Of a stretch of 64,000 nucleotides of DNA, positions 26,340-36,252 are shown one piece after another; position 1 is the stretch's first letter, and every line of letters begins with the position of its first letter. Source of the DNA: Steromphala cineraria (Eukaryota; Mollusca; Gastropoda; Trochida; Trochidae); NCBI GenBank assembly GCA_916613615.1, contig OU744732.1, positions 50,490,227-50,554,226 on the forward strand, in the 5' to 3' direction. The position numbers and the translations under genes were made by a program. A model generated the notes under the pieces. That model searched no databases, was not told the origin of the DNA, and saw only the letters and a program-made list of their open reading frames with translations.

Positions 26340-26400
26340 CATGACATTTTACACCGGAAGTCAATCAGTGCCCTTCTGGTAGCCAATCATACGACTCGTT
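26340..26400 (-). promoter_or_regulatory. putative promoter of the membrane-protein gene
   Basis: Just upstream of the minus-strand ATG at 26,319 are an ETS-type site (CCGGAAGT at 26,354-26,361) and a CCAAT box (26,383-26,387, on the plus strand). A TGACGTCA site lies at 25,991-25,998, inside intron 1. These are common in TATA-less animal promoters. The assignment rests on position and motifs only. Confidence 0.4.
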
Positions 26401-27011
26401 GACCTTGTTTCGTTTTCACAGATACATTTGATAACCGAGTGCTTCTTTCTTTTTCCTCCGTATGTACTTTAACGAAGGAAATTGAATTAACTGGAAAAAA
26501 AGCTCAAGGAATTCGAAAGTTTTTAACTAGTAATTCATCCGCCAGAGGATTACTGTAGTACGCTCATCAATATTTACAAGTGTTATGAAGGGTGAAAATA
26601 AAGATGCGCACGTAAAATGCGTATCCGTGCCCCTGTTTTCCATAATCAGGCCGATCAACAGTGAAATATTCACAAATGAAAAGGGAAATATATTAATGAT
26701 TAAAACGTCGCAATGAATAGAAGTATCCTTAAAAGGATTATCTGGCCCTGAAAAGGGCCTTTTTGTTTTTGTTTTACCATTGTTTAGGGTTTTTTCTGTG
26801 AGTGTTGTAAATCATTTTCTGTCCGGAAAATGCCAATTATTTGAATTTCTTCTTAAACTAAATGGAATTTTCGTAAATCATCATTTGATGGGGCGTCGCA
26901 GACACACCTGTTTACCAAGAATATTGTTGTTTCCAAAACGGCGAAATTCAAGTGGACATTTATTTTCTCTGTGTTTGACTTGCTAGGCATTCTGCCAAGT
27001 CTTGGAGACCT

Positions 27012-27305
27012 TCATTGTCCACATTTGCGTAACTTTTTCTCGGTCTGCTTCACTGCGCAGCAGCTATGATAAGCATCTTCCACCAAGTTGTCTTCAGGAT
27101 GAGACCGTTTTGTGCTGGAATGGCTGTACAATGCTACATACGGAGATCCATTGAGTGTGCACAACCATCCACGATGACCTTTGCGACGACAGAGGTCACA
27201 GGTCAACCAATCGGCGTGTCGTAAATTGCTGACCGACAGCCCTGCGATCACTTCCTCGGCATCAAAAAGTGCATGAAGCGGAATATATAATTTTGACATC
27301 GCCAA
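27012..27305 (-). CDS. small ORF with a CCHC zinc knuckle
   Basis: A 97-codon frame from MAMSKLYIPL to a TGA. Residues around 37-50 read CDLCRRKGHRGWLC, an exact CX2CX4HX4C zinc knuckle, usually found in nucleic-acid-binding proteins such as retroelement Gag proteins. The surrounding sequence is richer in GC than its flanks, and the frame has no low-complexity bias. It could be a short gene, an exon of a gene whose other exons I did not find, or a retroelement fragment. I found no convincing flanking exons. Confidence 0.4.
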   Translation of the reverse strand: MAMSKLYIPLHALFDAEEVIAGLSVSNLRHADWLTCDLCRRKGHRGWLCTLNGSPYVALYSHSSTKRSHPEDNLVEDAYHSCCAVKQTEKKLRKCGQ

Positions 27306-27379
27306 TACATTTTATGAAGAAAACCAAACTGTAAAGTTCAATGTTGTCGACGACGCTGTAGCCTGAACAACGGCTACAT

Positions 27380-27792
27380 ACCGTATTTCCTCTAATACAA
27401 CCCGGGCCTCCATTACAACCCGGGCCTCGAATATAACCCGGGGGTAAGGAAGTGCTGACATTAATACAACCCGGGTCTCGAATAGAACCCGGGTCTAACA
27501 TAAATACTGGTATAATATGTCGATAGTATATACTTCACGGAAACCGTATATTGCAGGGATTGATACGGATTTTGATAAAAGAATGAATACCAACAGAAAT
27601 GCCACGAGACATGTAGAACTAGATCAATAATTTTCAATGAAAACGCCATTCCTAGAAGATTTTGAAGTGTCAATTCAGACCTGAAGAAATACAACCCGGC
27701 CTCCATTATAACCCGGGCCTCGAATAGAACCCGGGGGGTAAGGGGGTACTGAACGAAATAGAACCCCGGGGTTGTATTCGAGGAAATACGGT
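27380..27792. mobile_element. TIR element family B with CCCGGG-rich interior
   Basis: The left end TACCGTATTTCCTCTAATAC is mirrored at the right (GTATTCGAGGAAATACGGTA). The interior repeats AATACAACCCGGGCCTCG and related blocks near both ends, so the inverted repeats are themselves internally repetitive. A related element starts 540 bases further on. No transposase. Confidence 0.75.
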
Positions 27793-28330
27793 ATTCAGAT
27801 ATATAAATCTTTTTAGCAAATATGGTTCATATCGGATATAAAGGCAACATCCTACAAAACGAGTTGAGTTAAGCCACATGCTCGGTTTGTTTAAATTAAG
27901 ATATTGTATTTTGGGTTTTACAAAAGGAAAATTTATGACACTTTTCGTTTCATGGTCTGAAGTTTCAATCGACACAAATTTAGTTAACTTGATTAATTTT
28001 CAATTTAAATCGTATCTTTCATTGATATATAAAATACTAGGCCTAGACCTACTCCTATATGCCTTCTGTCGGGCCTTTGTATTTTATTCTTATAATATAG
28101 AAAATAAGTGTTGTTGTTTTTTTGTCAAGGTGACTGTTGCTCTGGTGGCATTTCATTTGTCTTGCGCCTATCTATTATAATCAGGCCGACATTTTCATTG
28201 ATTGAAAGGTATATTTATGGAGGTTATTTATCAGAGAACATATTTTCAATACATGAACACTATTTAAGAAATAGAGACGTCCGAAAAATTTTTTTTTGCA
28301 ATAAAGTATAGTTTGCCCTTAACTATTACC

Positions 28331-28732
28331 GTATTTCCTCCAATAAGCACCGTTTCTCCAATAAGCGTCGGGCCTCTATAAGCGCCTGGGATCATTGGAC
28401 GTGAGTAAATAAGCACCGGCTCTCCAATTAAGCGCCGCGGGTCTCTAATATAAGCACCGGGCCTCTAATATAAGCACCGGGCCTCTAATATAAGCACCGG
28501 GTCCCTAATATAAGCACCGGTTCTCTATTGAGCGCCGGGTCCTAACCATTGTATTAATGCCCCTTAGTGAACGTTTTATATGTATTCATTGAAAACAATG
28601 TATAAAAACAAGCTATGAAAGAAATAAGCGCCGGGCCTGCTTCCAACAACCGCCTAGCCTCTAATAAGCGCCGGGTGGGTAAAGGGTGCTGAACAAAATA
28701 GCGCCCGGGCGCTTATTAGAGGAAATACGGCA
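28331..28732. mobile_element. TIR element family B with AAGCACCGGGCCTC tandem units
   Basis: The left end ACCGTATTTCCTCCAATAAG is mirrored at the right (CTTATTAGAGGAAATACGG). Near the left end, TAATATAAGCACCGGGCCTC is repeated four or so times in direct order. The outer ~13 bases match the element at 27,380, while the interior uses AAGCGCC/AAGCACC instead of ACAACCC, so the two are sister families. Confidence 0.75.
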
Positions 28733-31308
28733 TCCTTTCAGCACGGGGCCGAAAGTTAGTCAAATTGCATGAATTCTTTTGTGTGTATCCTCAAAGGATA
28801 CGGTTGAAACCAAGCACACACTATGATCAATGATCTAGTAAACAATGTGATCTTTATTTGAGAGCCTCCTATTTTTTACATACCAACACCTATGTGGTTA
28901 ATATGATAACATATCCATTTTATTTATTTAATTAAATACCACACAGGTTTGCATATAATAAATAGACATGGATTATGAAAAGTGTGGATAAAGAAAATAC
29001 CCATTTAAAAAAAGTTCTTTTCATCCGAATTCAGATATTTAAAAGGTCATATTCTATTTTGAAAAATTGTCGTATGTAACAAGTGAAAACTCTAATGACG
29101 TTACTTTTAGATACACAATTGCCCAAACAGTAGATGTAATGACTGCCTTTATCAGTCCTATCCTTTAATTGCACATTGGCCAATCTACAGATCGCTCTCC
29201 TTACCACTTGTCGCTACAATATGTGTTATGTTTAGACGCAGAAAATATATCATTATTGCTTTGGGGTCCAGAGACCCCAAAGTTATGTAACATTTGATAT
29301 TGAAAACTAATGGCAGAAGTTTCTCTCTATATTACTCTTGGAAACTTCAAAGAGCAGTTCAGCCAATGACATGTGTTTTAAGCATATCATGATATTTCGA
29401 ACGACCACAGGACAGAGCTGTAGCAAATTTACACCCACGTGACCATGTGGGTGGTACGAAATAATTGGCAAGCCTTAATTTGGAAACTGATTATTATAAT
29501 AATGTTATGATGTAAATATATTGTATATTTTCAACAATATATGGATGAGCGTTTACACCCTTAATAAATATAAATTTTGAATATACCTGTGAGCTGTTTT
29601 GTAGTTATTTGGTGTATTTATTTTGCATTTCACATTCGGAAACGACATTCCATTTTTGTATCAACTAGAAATTCGGTTCCTTCAATTTATTTACTATAAT
29701 GCGAGCGCTGAATGGAATGTCCCGCCTTGTCAATGACTGATTGTTCACTCAATGCATCTCATCGCTTCACGGAAAAAGTGGTACTGAACAGGCCATTTTC
29801 AAATTTCATGTTTCAAAACATAACGTTATGGATGATTTATTTACAATTAAAGGTGCCTATCGAAGAAAGTATCGACATAGGGCCTAAAGTATGATAAAAC
29901 ATTCTTAAATGTAATCCTATAACATAATGAAAATTATGAACTTGTATATTTCTAAATTTATCAGAAACTTTCGGCTTTAATTCGATCAACACTCTATTAA
30001 GGAAGATTATTCTTGCAATATGTAATTAACCTGAAAGTCAATGGGAAATTCGTCGGGTTTAAACTAAATTTGTGGGTATTGGAAAACAATGAATCCCAGA
30101 AAGTTTACTAGCGCAACTATTTATCTTCTAATTAATCACTGGCTTTTGTATTAAACTCACCGTCAGGTATCTTTTAAAACAACATAAATTTGAATTACCG
30201 TATTAATGTTAAAAAAATTATATCATAATTGAGATAGGAGACGTATCTATCATTTTTGGAATTTAAGCGGAACGAACGAGTTGTTATACTATGTTCATAG
30301 TGTACTGAAAACTATCAAAACAAAGAGCAAAGAACATGCGTCTCCGATTGGAACAATTTATTCAAGTAAAAATCCCCGTCCCCGTCCTCCCTAACATAAA
30401 TCTTCTGGTTCTATATAGTGATACATAACCGGGTGCCCCAAAGCTTGCCTTTTAAATGCTTTTCTTGTTTAAACCAAGTCTATTTGCTCTCATAAGGATA
30501 TGGAATATGTGATGTTTTTAAAGCGTGCTATATTTGCCGTATCATAATATTTTAGCTTGTTTTAATTTTTAAGCATATTATTTTCGTACGTTAGTTTTTT
30601 AATTCTTAAATGTTGTTTTGTGCAAATTTACATTTATTCAAAAGGGGTGAAATATTTCACTACTTAACCGTCGTCGTTGAATATGGCGTCATGCGTCAAG
30701 TGAACAAAAATATTAATCATTCGAGTTAACTGAAAAGGAAAGTTGATTCGCGGTTGTATACGAAATCCATTTATTAACTAACATCGATTGCCTTACGGTA
30801 TAAGAATGGTTAACGAATCGACGCTTCTGTGAAAAATATAAGTTGATCATCAGTAGAATTTCCTCTTTTTTCCTTAATCATTAAGACGTTTGAAAATTAT
30901 AAATCAAGGCTAAATTTGAATGCCTTTCATCTTTATCCTATGATTTCATTGGTATTTATTCTGCGTTGTTTATTGCTGAATATGCATATGTGACATCTTA
31001 GATAGGCCAAATCATATAAGCAGACAGCCACTGTGACGTCACAATGAAAGATATGGCTTACAAGAAAATTAACTAAAGAAATATAACTTACATTTTCGGG
31101 AAACACTAAAAACTCCGATATTATTTGTGTATTTTGAAAATTAACAATCCGTGATTGCAAATGATATAAGTTATTGCAATTCCCAAAACTATTTTGCAAT
31201 GATTAGCCAGAACGTACCATGACGCCATGGTATTGTCTATGACGTCACGTCATTGTTGATGTAGCTTTGCTCTTCTTCACACGCTTTACGCATCTCGCTC
31301 TTTGAATC
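28733..31308. other. intergenic stretch upstream of the kinase gene
   Basis: No exon chain on either strand. Open frames at 29,712-29,894 and 30,933-31,199 have no splice or motif support. The last ~300 bases contain two TGACGTCA sites and are the likely kinase promoter. Confidence 0.5.
31034..31247 (+). promoter_or_regulatory. two CRE sites (TGACGTCA) upstream of the kinase
   Basis: The palindromic TGACGTCA occurs at 31,034-31,041 and 31,240-31,247; the second is about 60 bases before the start codon. TGACGTCA is the CREB/ATF consensus. This suggests cAMP- or stress-responsive control (inference). No TATA box is obvious. Confidence 0.45.
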
Positions 31309-33210
31309 ATGGAAAATCTTAACGTACCGAAAAGTGGCTCAATTTTTGGTAACGGGGACATCCCTTCAAGCATCCCAAGCAAACCACGGAGAGGATTAGG
31401 TCGTGGGATGTGTTTGTTTGGTCCCGATGGAGGTCTGAGTTCGGAGAGAGGAGGAGGGGAAGGTCGGGAGATCAGGAGGGACACTGGGGGAGGGTTCGCC
31501 TGTGAGACGTTGCTGAAGCAGATCAGCGGAGACAAGTACAAGCAGATCTGGAAGGATTATAATCTCCTCATTCCCCCTGTCATCCCCAACGAGTATGTGG
31601 ATGTTTGTACCCGCCAAGATGGAGTGAGTGAGAAGGTTCTAGGACGAGGAGGGTTCGGGTTCGTGGTTGAGGCGCTGCTCATCTACCCGCGAGGACAAGT
31701 GAAGGAGGTGGTCCTCAAGGAATCACACAAGAAGGAAGGACTGGAACAAATGAGGAAAGAGGCGCGCATTTGTATGTATCTTGAGCGGACAGGGTATGTT
31801 CCTATCTGTTTTGGACTCACCCCCAGCCCGAAGGAAGAAGGCGTGTTCAGGATCATCCAGGAGTGCATTGGTCGGGGTTTGACTCTGCATGTGGCGTTCC
31901 GAGGACTGGTGCCTAGCAGCGATTGCACACAGTGGCTGGATATAGCATTTCAACTGGCAGAGGGACTCAGTAAAATTCATCTTATGGATGTGCTTGTGAA
32001 CGATATAAAAGCAGACAACATCCTGATAGATTTCACCGAGCAAAGACCTTTGATCAAGTATTGTGATTTCGGACTCAGTTCCTACAAGAAAGGAGTAGGA
32101 TATGGGAATGTCAATAGGCTGCTAAGTCCTCATCTCGCACCCGAACACAGCGGACCTTCCGTCGTAATGACAACCAAGGCAGGTGATGTTTTCGGACTTG
32201 GTAGATTGATAAGGACAATCTTCTTCACTACCAAAGTTCCAGAACTGATTCCGATTGTCGAGAAGATGAGATATTTCGAGCCCACAAGAAGATGCTCGGC
32301 AAACGAGGCTCTGCGTGACCTGAGCAGTGTGTTCCTTGAATACGTCAGCAGAAGAAGACTCGAGTTGCAGAGAGACGTCTCGGCGTCATCTTCATCTTCA
32401 TCTTCATCTTCATCTTCATCTTCATCTTCATCCTTGACTTCAACCTCGTCGTTATCTTCATCTGCATCATCAGCATCTTCAGCATCTTCAGCAGCTGCTT
32501 CTAACACTCCTGCTACAGCAGCATCTGAACTGCGCTCTGCGTCATCAAAACCTCTATCCCAATCTGCTGCATATTCCGGTCAACCATCTGCAGAACAGTC
32601 TCTGAGAGTCCAAACACCATCTGAAGTTGTATCAGCCTCAGCACCAGCACCATCTGAAGATGTATCAGACTCAGCGTCATCACCATCTGAAGATCTATCA
32701 GCCTCAGCATCATCTCCACGTGGACCATCTGCAGCTCACTCAACTCTACCTGAAGGTGCATCTGCCTCTGCCTCTACAAGCCTGGCAGCATCAAAGGCTA
32801 GGACATCTGAGACCTCAGTTCACCAAGAAGCATGTGCAAGTGTTGAGCTGCCAGTATCATCAGCTGTGTCATCTACAGCACCGTACCACACAGCATCTGT
32901 CAGCCCACTTGAGGTGTACAGACGTCCACTTGATGACCTCCACTACCCAGAGCTCGTCATGTCAGATCTTGGACCTCTTGAAGATGTAGACACGGGCGGG
33001 TCCATTACAATAATCCCTGTCATCCGATTGGAGGATATCTCGTTGGGAGGACCAGACATGGACCAATCAGCATCTTCAGTCTTGACCTCACAGGACGAGG
33101 AGGAAGTCAACCCTGTTGAGTCCGGAAAGCAGAAACTAAGTTTCATGGACAAAGTAGCTCGAGTTATCTCCCGTGCTGTGCAGTTTGGCTTCAACTTGTT
33201 CAGGCCTTAA
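31309..33210 (+). CDS. intronless protein kinase-like protein with non-canonical HRD motif and Ser-rich tail
   Basis: 633 residues in one exon. An in-frame TGA lies two codons before the ATG, so the start is secure. Kinase features in order: Gly loop GRGGFG (112-117), VVLK lysine K137, helix-C Glu near 151, catalytic loop VNDIKADN (230-237) with D232 and N237, DFG at 253-255, APE at 277-279, and the helix-F DVFGLG (D293). The HRD motif is VND: the catalytic Asp is kept, but His and the activation-loop-sensing Arg are lost, so it is a non-RD kinase that may still bind ATP and phosphorylate. Residues ~357-410 are Ser/Ala tracts coded by a TCATCT microsatellite. Residues ~420-520 have imperfect SASxPSED repeats. 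The last ~25 residues (SFMDKVARVISRAVQFGFNL) look like an amphipathic helix. Absence of introns in an intron-rich genome suggests a retrocopy or a lineage-expanded family. Substrate unknown. Confidence 0.88.
   Translation: MENLNVPKSGSIFGNGDIPSSIPSKPRRGLGRGMCLFGPDGGLSSERGGGEGREIRRDTGGGFACETLLKQISGDKYKQIWKDYNLLIPPVIPNEYVDVCTRQDGVSEKVLGRGGFGFVVEALLIYPRGQVKEVVLKESHKKEGLEQMRKEARICMYLERTGYVPICFGLTPSPKEEGVFRIIQECIGRGLTLHVAFRGLVPSSDCTQWLDIAFQLAEGLSKIHLMDVLVNDIKADNILIDFTEQRPLIKYCDFGLSSYKKGVGYGNVNRLLSPHLAPEHSGPSVVMTTKAGDVFGLGRLIRTIFFTTKVPELIPIVEKMRYFEPTRRCSANEALRDLSSVFLEYVSRRRLELQRDVSASSSSSSSSSSSSSSSSLTSTSSLSSSASSASSASSAAASNTPATAASELRSASSKPLSQSAAYSGQPSAEQSLRVQTPSEVVSASAPAPSEDVSDSASSPSEDLSASASSPRGPSAAHSTLPEGASASASTSLAASKARTSETSVHQEACASVELPVSSAVSSTAPYHTASVSPLEVYRRPLDDLHYPELVMSDLGPLEDVDTGGSITIIPVIRLEDISLGGPDMDQSASSVLTSQDEEEVNPVESGKQKLSFMDKVARVISRAVQFGFNLFRP
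32386..32432 (+). repeat. in-frame TCATCT microsatellite coding poly-Ser
   Basis: About seven copies of TCATCT encode an uninterrupted Ser run in the tail of the kinase-like protein. The same tract read on the opposite strand gives an acidic Asp/Glu frame, which is a shadow. Six-base units keep frame, so copy number can vary without breaking the gene. Confidence 0.9.
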
Positions 33211-34133
33211 AGAACTTGATGATAATGATACTGTGAGAACTTATTGTTTTTATATAAAAAGTCCAAGGTGTATCTATCTGTGGTTGGAACTTTATCAAAA
33301 TGAAATCTCTATTCAAAGCATATTTTTATCAAATTATCGATAATGAACTTTAGATACACTAATATTATGAAATATCTTTTTAAATTGATTTTATGAAATC
33401 TTGAAAACCTATACCTGAATTAAATTGCAATGAACTTAATTTTTGTCGTGTTTTTGTTGGTCTCAATTTTGACATAGTTCTCACAAACTTCCATGCAAGT
33501 CATACTCCCGCCCATCACAATCAAAGACAAATTTTAATCTTGCGGTATTTACTCTGTGCTAGTATAATGTTCTCAAGATCGAAAATGTGTTCTGTACTAT
33601 TTCAACTTTCCTGTGCAATTATTGCCTTCTGTCTTATAGGAAATATTTTCTGTGTTTTCTCAACTTTAGTTACTTTTAGTTTCATCGGAAATAAGGTTGC
33701 TTCGTGAAGTCGAATACAGCTTCATTTAAATCAAGAATATCTGATTTGGTTATGATGATGGAACCTGCCGCGAGTTTGAATTGCTGGGAAGATGGTGTTA
33801 AAGGGACTGTCCTATCGGGATATTTATTTTTTAAACTAAATTCAAAAGGACATAGTGATGAATTCTATTTTTTGTCAATTTGTCAAATCTAGAAAAACAA
33901 AAAGGTTACCTTCACTTACATATCTGAAGATTAGTATTAGATAATCATATATAAGTATAAACAGGGAAATACTCTTTTGTCATTTCCACAATAGCTCCCC
34001 CCATAGAACTGTCTCTATAACCTTGGTAAACTGAAAACGTGCTATTTTCAAGCCACGATTGAAATCATCGTTCAAAAGACGTCGAAAACAAGAAAGATTT
34101 GAAGATTGAGAGTCCAAATGTTTATTTTTTGTC

Positions 34134-34575
34134 TTAAAAGTGCAGTAGCACGTCATTTTGTACTCTTTTTTTCCCAAATAATCTTAAAATAATGTAATTG
34201 TTTGCTACATGTTTTATCTTCATAGTACTATACCAACCAATGCGCGGTCGTAGGAGAAGGTTTCAATCATAACGCAAAAACTACTTGCAGCCATTTTTGC
34301 TGAACTCCTTTTTTTCATCTGGGGGATGACAATTGGCATTGGTTTTAAGAATTACATACTATGATTAAAACATTGTAAGCTTTTACCACATGTTGTTTCT
34401 TCATAGTACTAAACCCACTGCTGTGCGGTCGTGACTTGTAAAGCAAAAACCACTGGCGGCCATTTTTGTCTGAACTCCTTCATCTATTCTATAACATTGT
34501 CTTGCAGTCGGTAACACATTCTCGTTTTTGCTCGATCAGTTTATTAACCCAAAGTACGTGCTACTACCCCTTTAA
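34134..34575. mobile_element. MITE family A, copy 4 (longer, diverged)
   Basis: Ends TTAAAAGTGCAGTAGCACG and mirrored ACGTGCTACTACCCCTTTAA. It is about 80 bp longer than the other copies and has two internal GGCGGCCATTTTT-like blocks (near 34,290 and 34,457) associated with CGGTCGT, consistent with an internal duplication. Confidence 0.75.
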
Positions 34576-34887
34576 GGACAACTTAATTTGTGAAAGAATA
34601 TCGCCAGAAAAATAGATTGGGAGAAAACGCAAATAACAAAACAAATTCCAGGTGTCAAAGAAGAAAGTCGGTGTATATATCATATCAATAAAGGTAGACT
34701 GTCAAACTAAATCAAATGAATTTGAATTATTGTTTTAGATATAAGGTACATGAGATCTCTCTTAAAGTCGAACAAATCTTTCTTTTAGTTTGTCATTCAG
34801 ACCCTCGAGCAAAAATATTCTATTGACGACCAACCCAGTCTAGAAAAGTATAGCAATTGAATAAGAACATGAACTTTTGTATATACC

Positions 34888-35130
34888 GGGGGCGTAGCTC
34901 AGTGGTAGAGTGTCCGCTCGTCACCCGGAAGACCGGGGTTCGATTCCCGGTCGCGTCATACCAAAAGACGTTCAAAGTTGGGAGTTGTTGCTGCCTTGCT
35001 TGACACTCAGCATTGTAAAGGCAGAACAACGCATTAACTGGCGCTGCACCGTGGCTGCCGGGTGCTTAGGCACAACCCGAATTTCCAACATTGTATGTAT
35101 GTACTGAGGATAATAAAGTGATATTATTAA
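34888..35130 (+). mobile_element. tRNA-derived SINE (Meta-type body)
   Basis: The head GGGGGCGTAGCTCAGTGGTA carries an A box, and GGTTCGATTCC a B box for RNA polymerase III. The following body (GTTGCTGCCTTGCTTGACAC, CACCGTGGCTGCCGGGTGCT) matches the degraded copy at 11,719. It ends in an ATAATAAAG-type tail. The acceptor stem of the tRNA part has several mismatches, so this is a SINE and not a working tRNA gene. Confidence 0.8.
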
Positions 35131-36152
35131 CTTTTGTCTGTGCACTTCAAGCTTAGTGGATCGCCAGGTTTTCACTGCGTATATGAATAGATTAGATGAG
35201 TATACAAAGCAAAGTATTGGCGCTATATCAAAGCTGCCCATTATCACAATTTCCCATTCCTTTTGTCTTCAGAAAGAATCCAATAGTTGGATACAATTAA
35301 TCTCACAGATCGATCTTGCATTTCCATTTTAGGGGGTAACATTATCGTTTATGGCAAAGAAAACATATGGCAAAACTGTCAAGTTTATAAAATATAACAA
35401 GACACATTGTAACGATATATGGAAATATCTATTTATTAAGAAACACAGCCATCACAAAACATGAACAAATGTTAAACTAAATAGTCTAAAACGACATGGC
35501 TATTGCACAATTTGGATAAAAATGAACAATGAAAGAGGAATTGAAAACGATAAACTCTTTGAATACTTTAGTGTTGCGTAAAATTATGTATGTAAAATCA
35601 AAAATTTAAAAAAGTTAAATACAAATAAATGCAAATCATAGATTAATAATTTCAGATAACTATATGACAACAACATTCGGATAATACTGCACACTTATTG
35701 TAATTTAAAATACTTTCTCCATGAAATATATAAGTACTTGCTAAACACATAATTCAACAAAATATACACAGTACATGACCAGACTCACAACAGAGATAAA
35801 AACGTAACAAAAACGACTTAAATTTCTTAAAAGACATTATAACAATAAACAACACATAACATTGAAACGTATTAATAATATATGGTATCATATAGATTAT
35901 CAAATAAAATCGGAAGCTTTTGAAAGTTACACAATTAATGAAGATTCATGACTTTCCTTTCTTTGGCAACTTAGGCGGTTTAAACTTTATGATTGTTATC
36001 ATTTTGGCACCAAACCGGCGGATTTGTTGCAACTTCATTGTTTGTCATTTTGTTCTAGTGAAATCTACACTGTCACAAATATGCCGAATGCTTATTTTCA
36101 TTGAAACTGAACAACCAATCAAAAATCTCGATATATATTACAATCCAGCCAA

Positions 36153-36252
36153 TCACCACACAGCACACTTCCTTGCAGGGTTCATTTTCGTTCCCTTTGC
36201 GCAGTGGAACGCGTCCCGGAAGAAGTCGGAGTTTGAGACAGTTCCGGTTACC
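36153..36252 (-). CDS. M13 peptidase terminal exon (CxxW end)
   Basis: Reads [17 protein letters not shown], then GTKMNP, then KCAVW and TGA. The C-terminal CxxW is the M13 hallmark, with the Cys in a conserved disulfide. This confirms the gene is complete at its 3' end. Confidence 0.95.

Larger units (their letters stand above)
33211..36152. other. region between the kinase and the M13 gene
   Basis: This holds the 3' flank of the kinase, one MITE (34,134-34,575), one SINE (34,888-35,130) and the probable 3' UTR of the M13 gene (leftwards from 36,152). An AATAAA on the minus strand at 35,432-35,437 is a possible polyadenylation signal for the M13 transcript. No further coding exon is supported. 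Confidence 0.5.

Noticed and set aside
32130..32507. Acidic Asp/Glu-rich open frame on the minus strand
   Set aside because: It is the mirror reading of the TCATCT microsatellite in the kinase gene.
32513..32989. Other-frame ORFs overlapping the kinase tail (His/Gln-rich plus frame, Leu/Met-rich minus frame)
   Set aside because: They are frame shadows of the repetitive Ser/Pro-rich coding sequence and lack independent motifs.
34888..34963. A tRNA gene
   Set aside because: A and B boxes and a good T arm are present, but the acceptor stem has several mismatches, the anticodon stem has one, and a SINE body follows that is shared with 11.7 kb.
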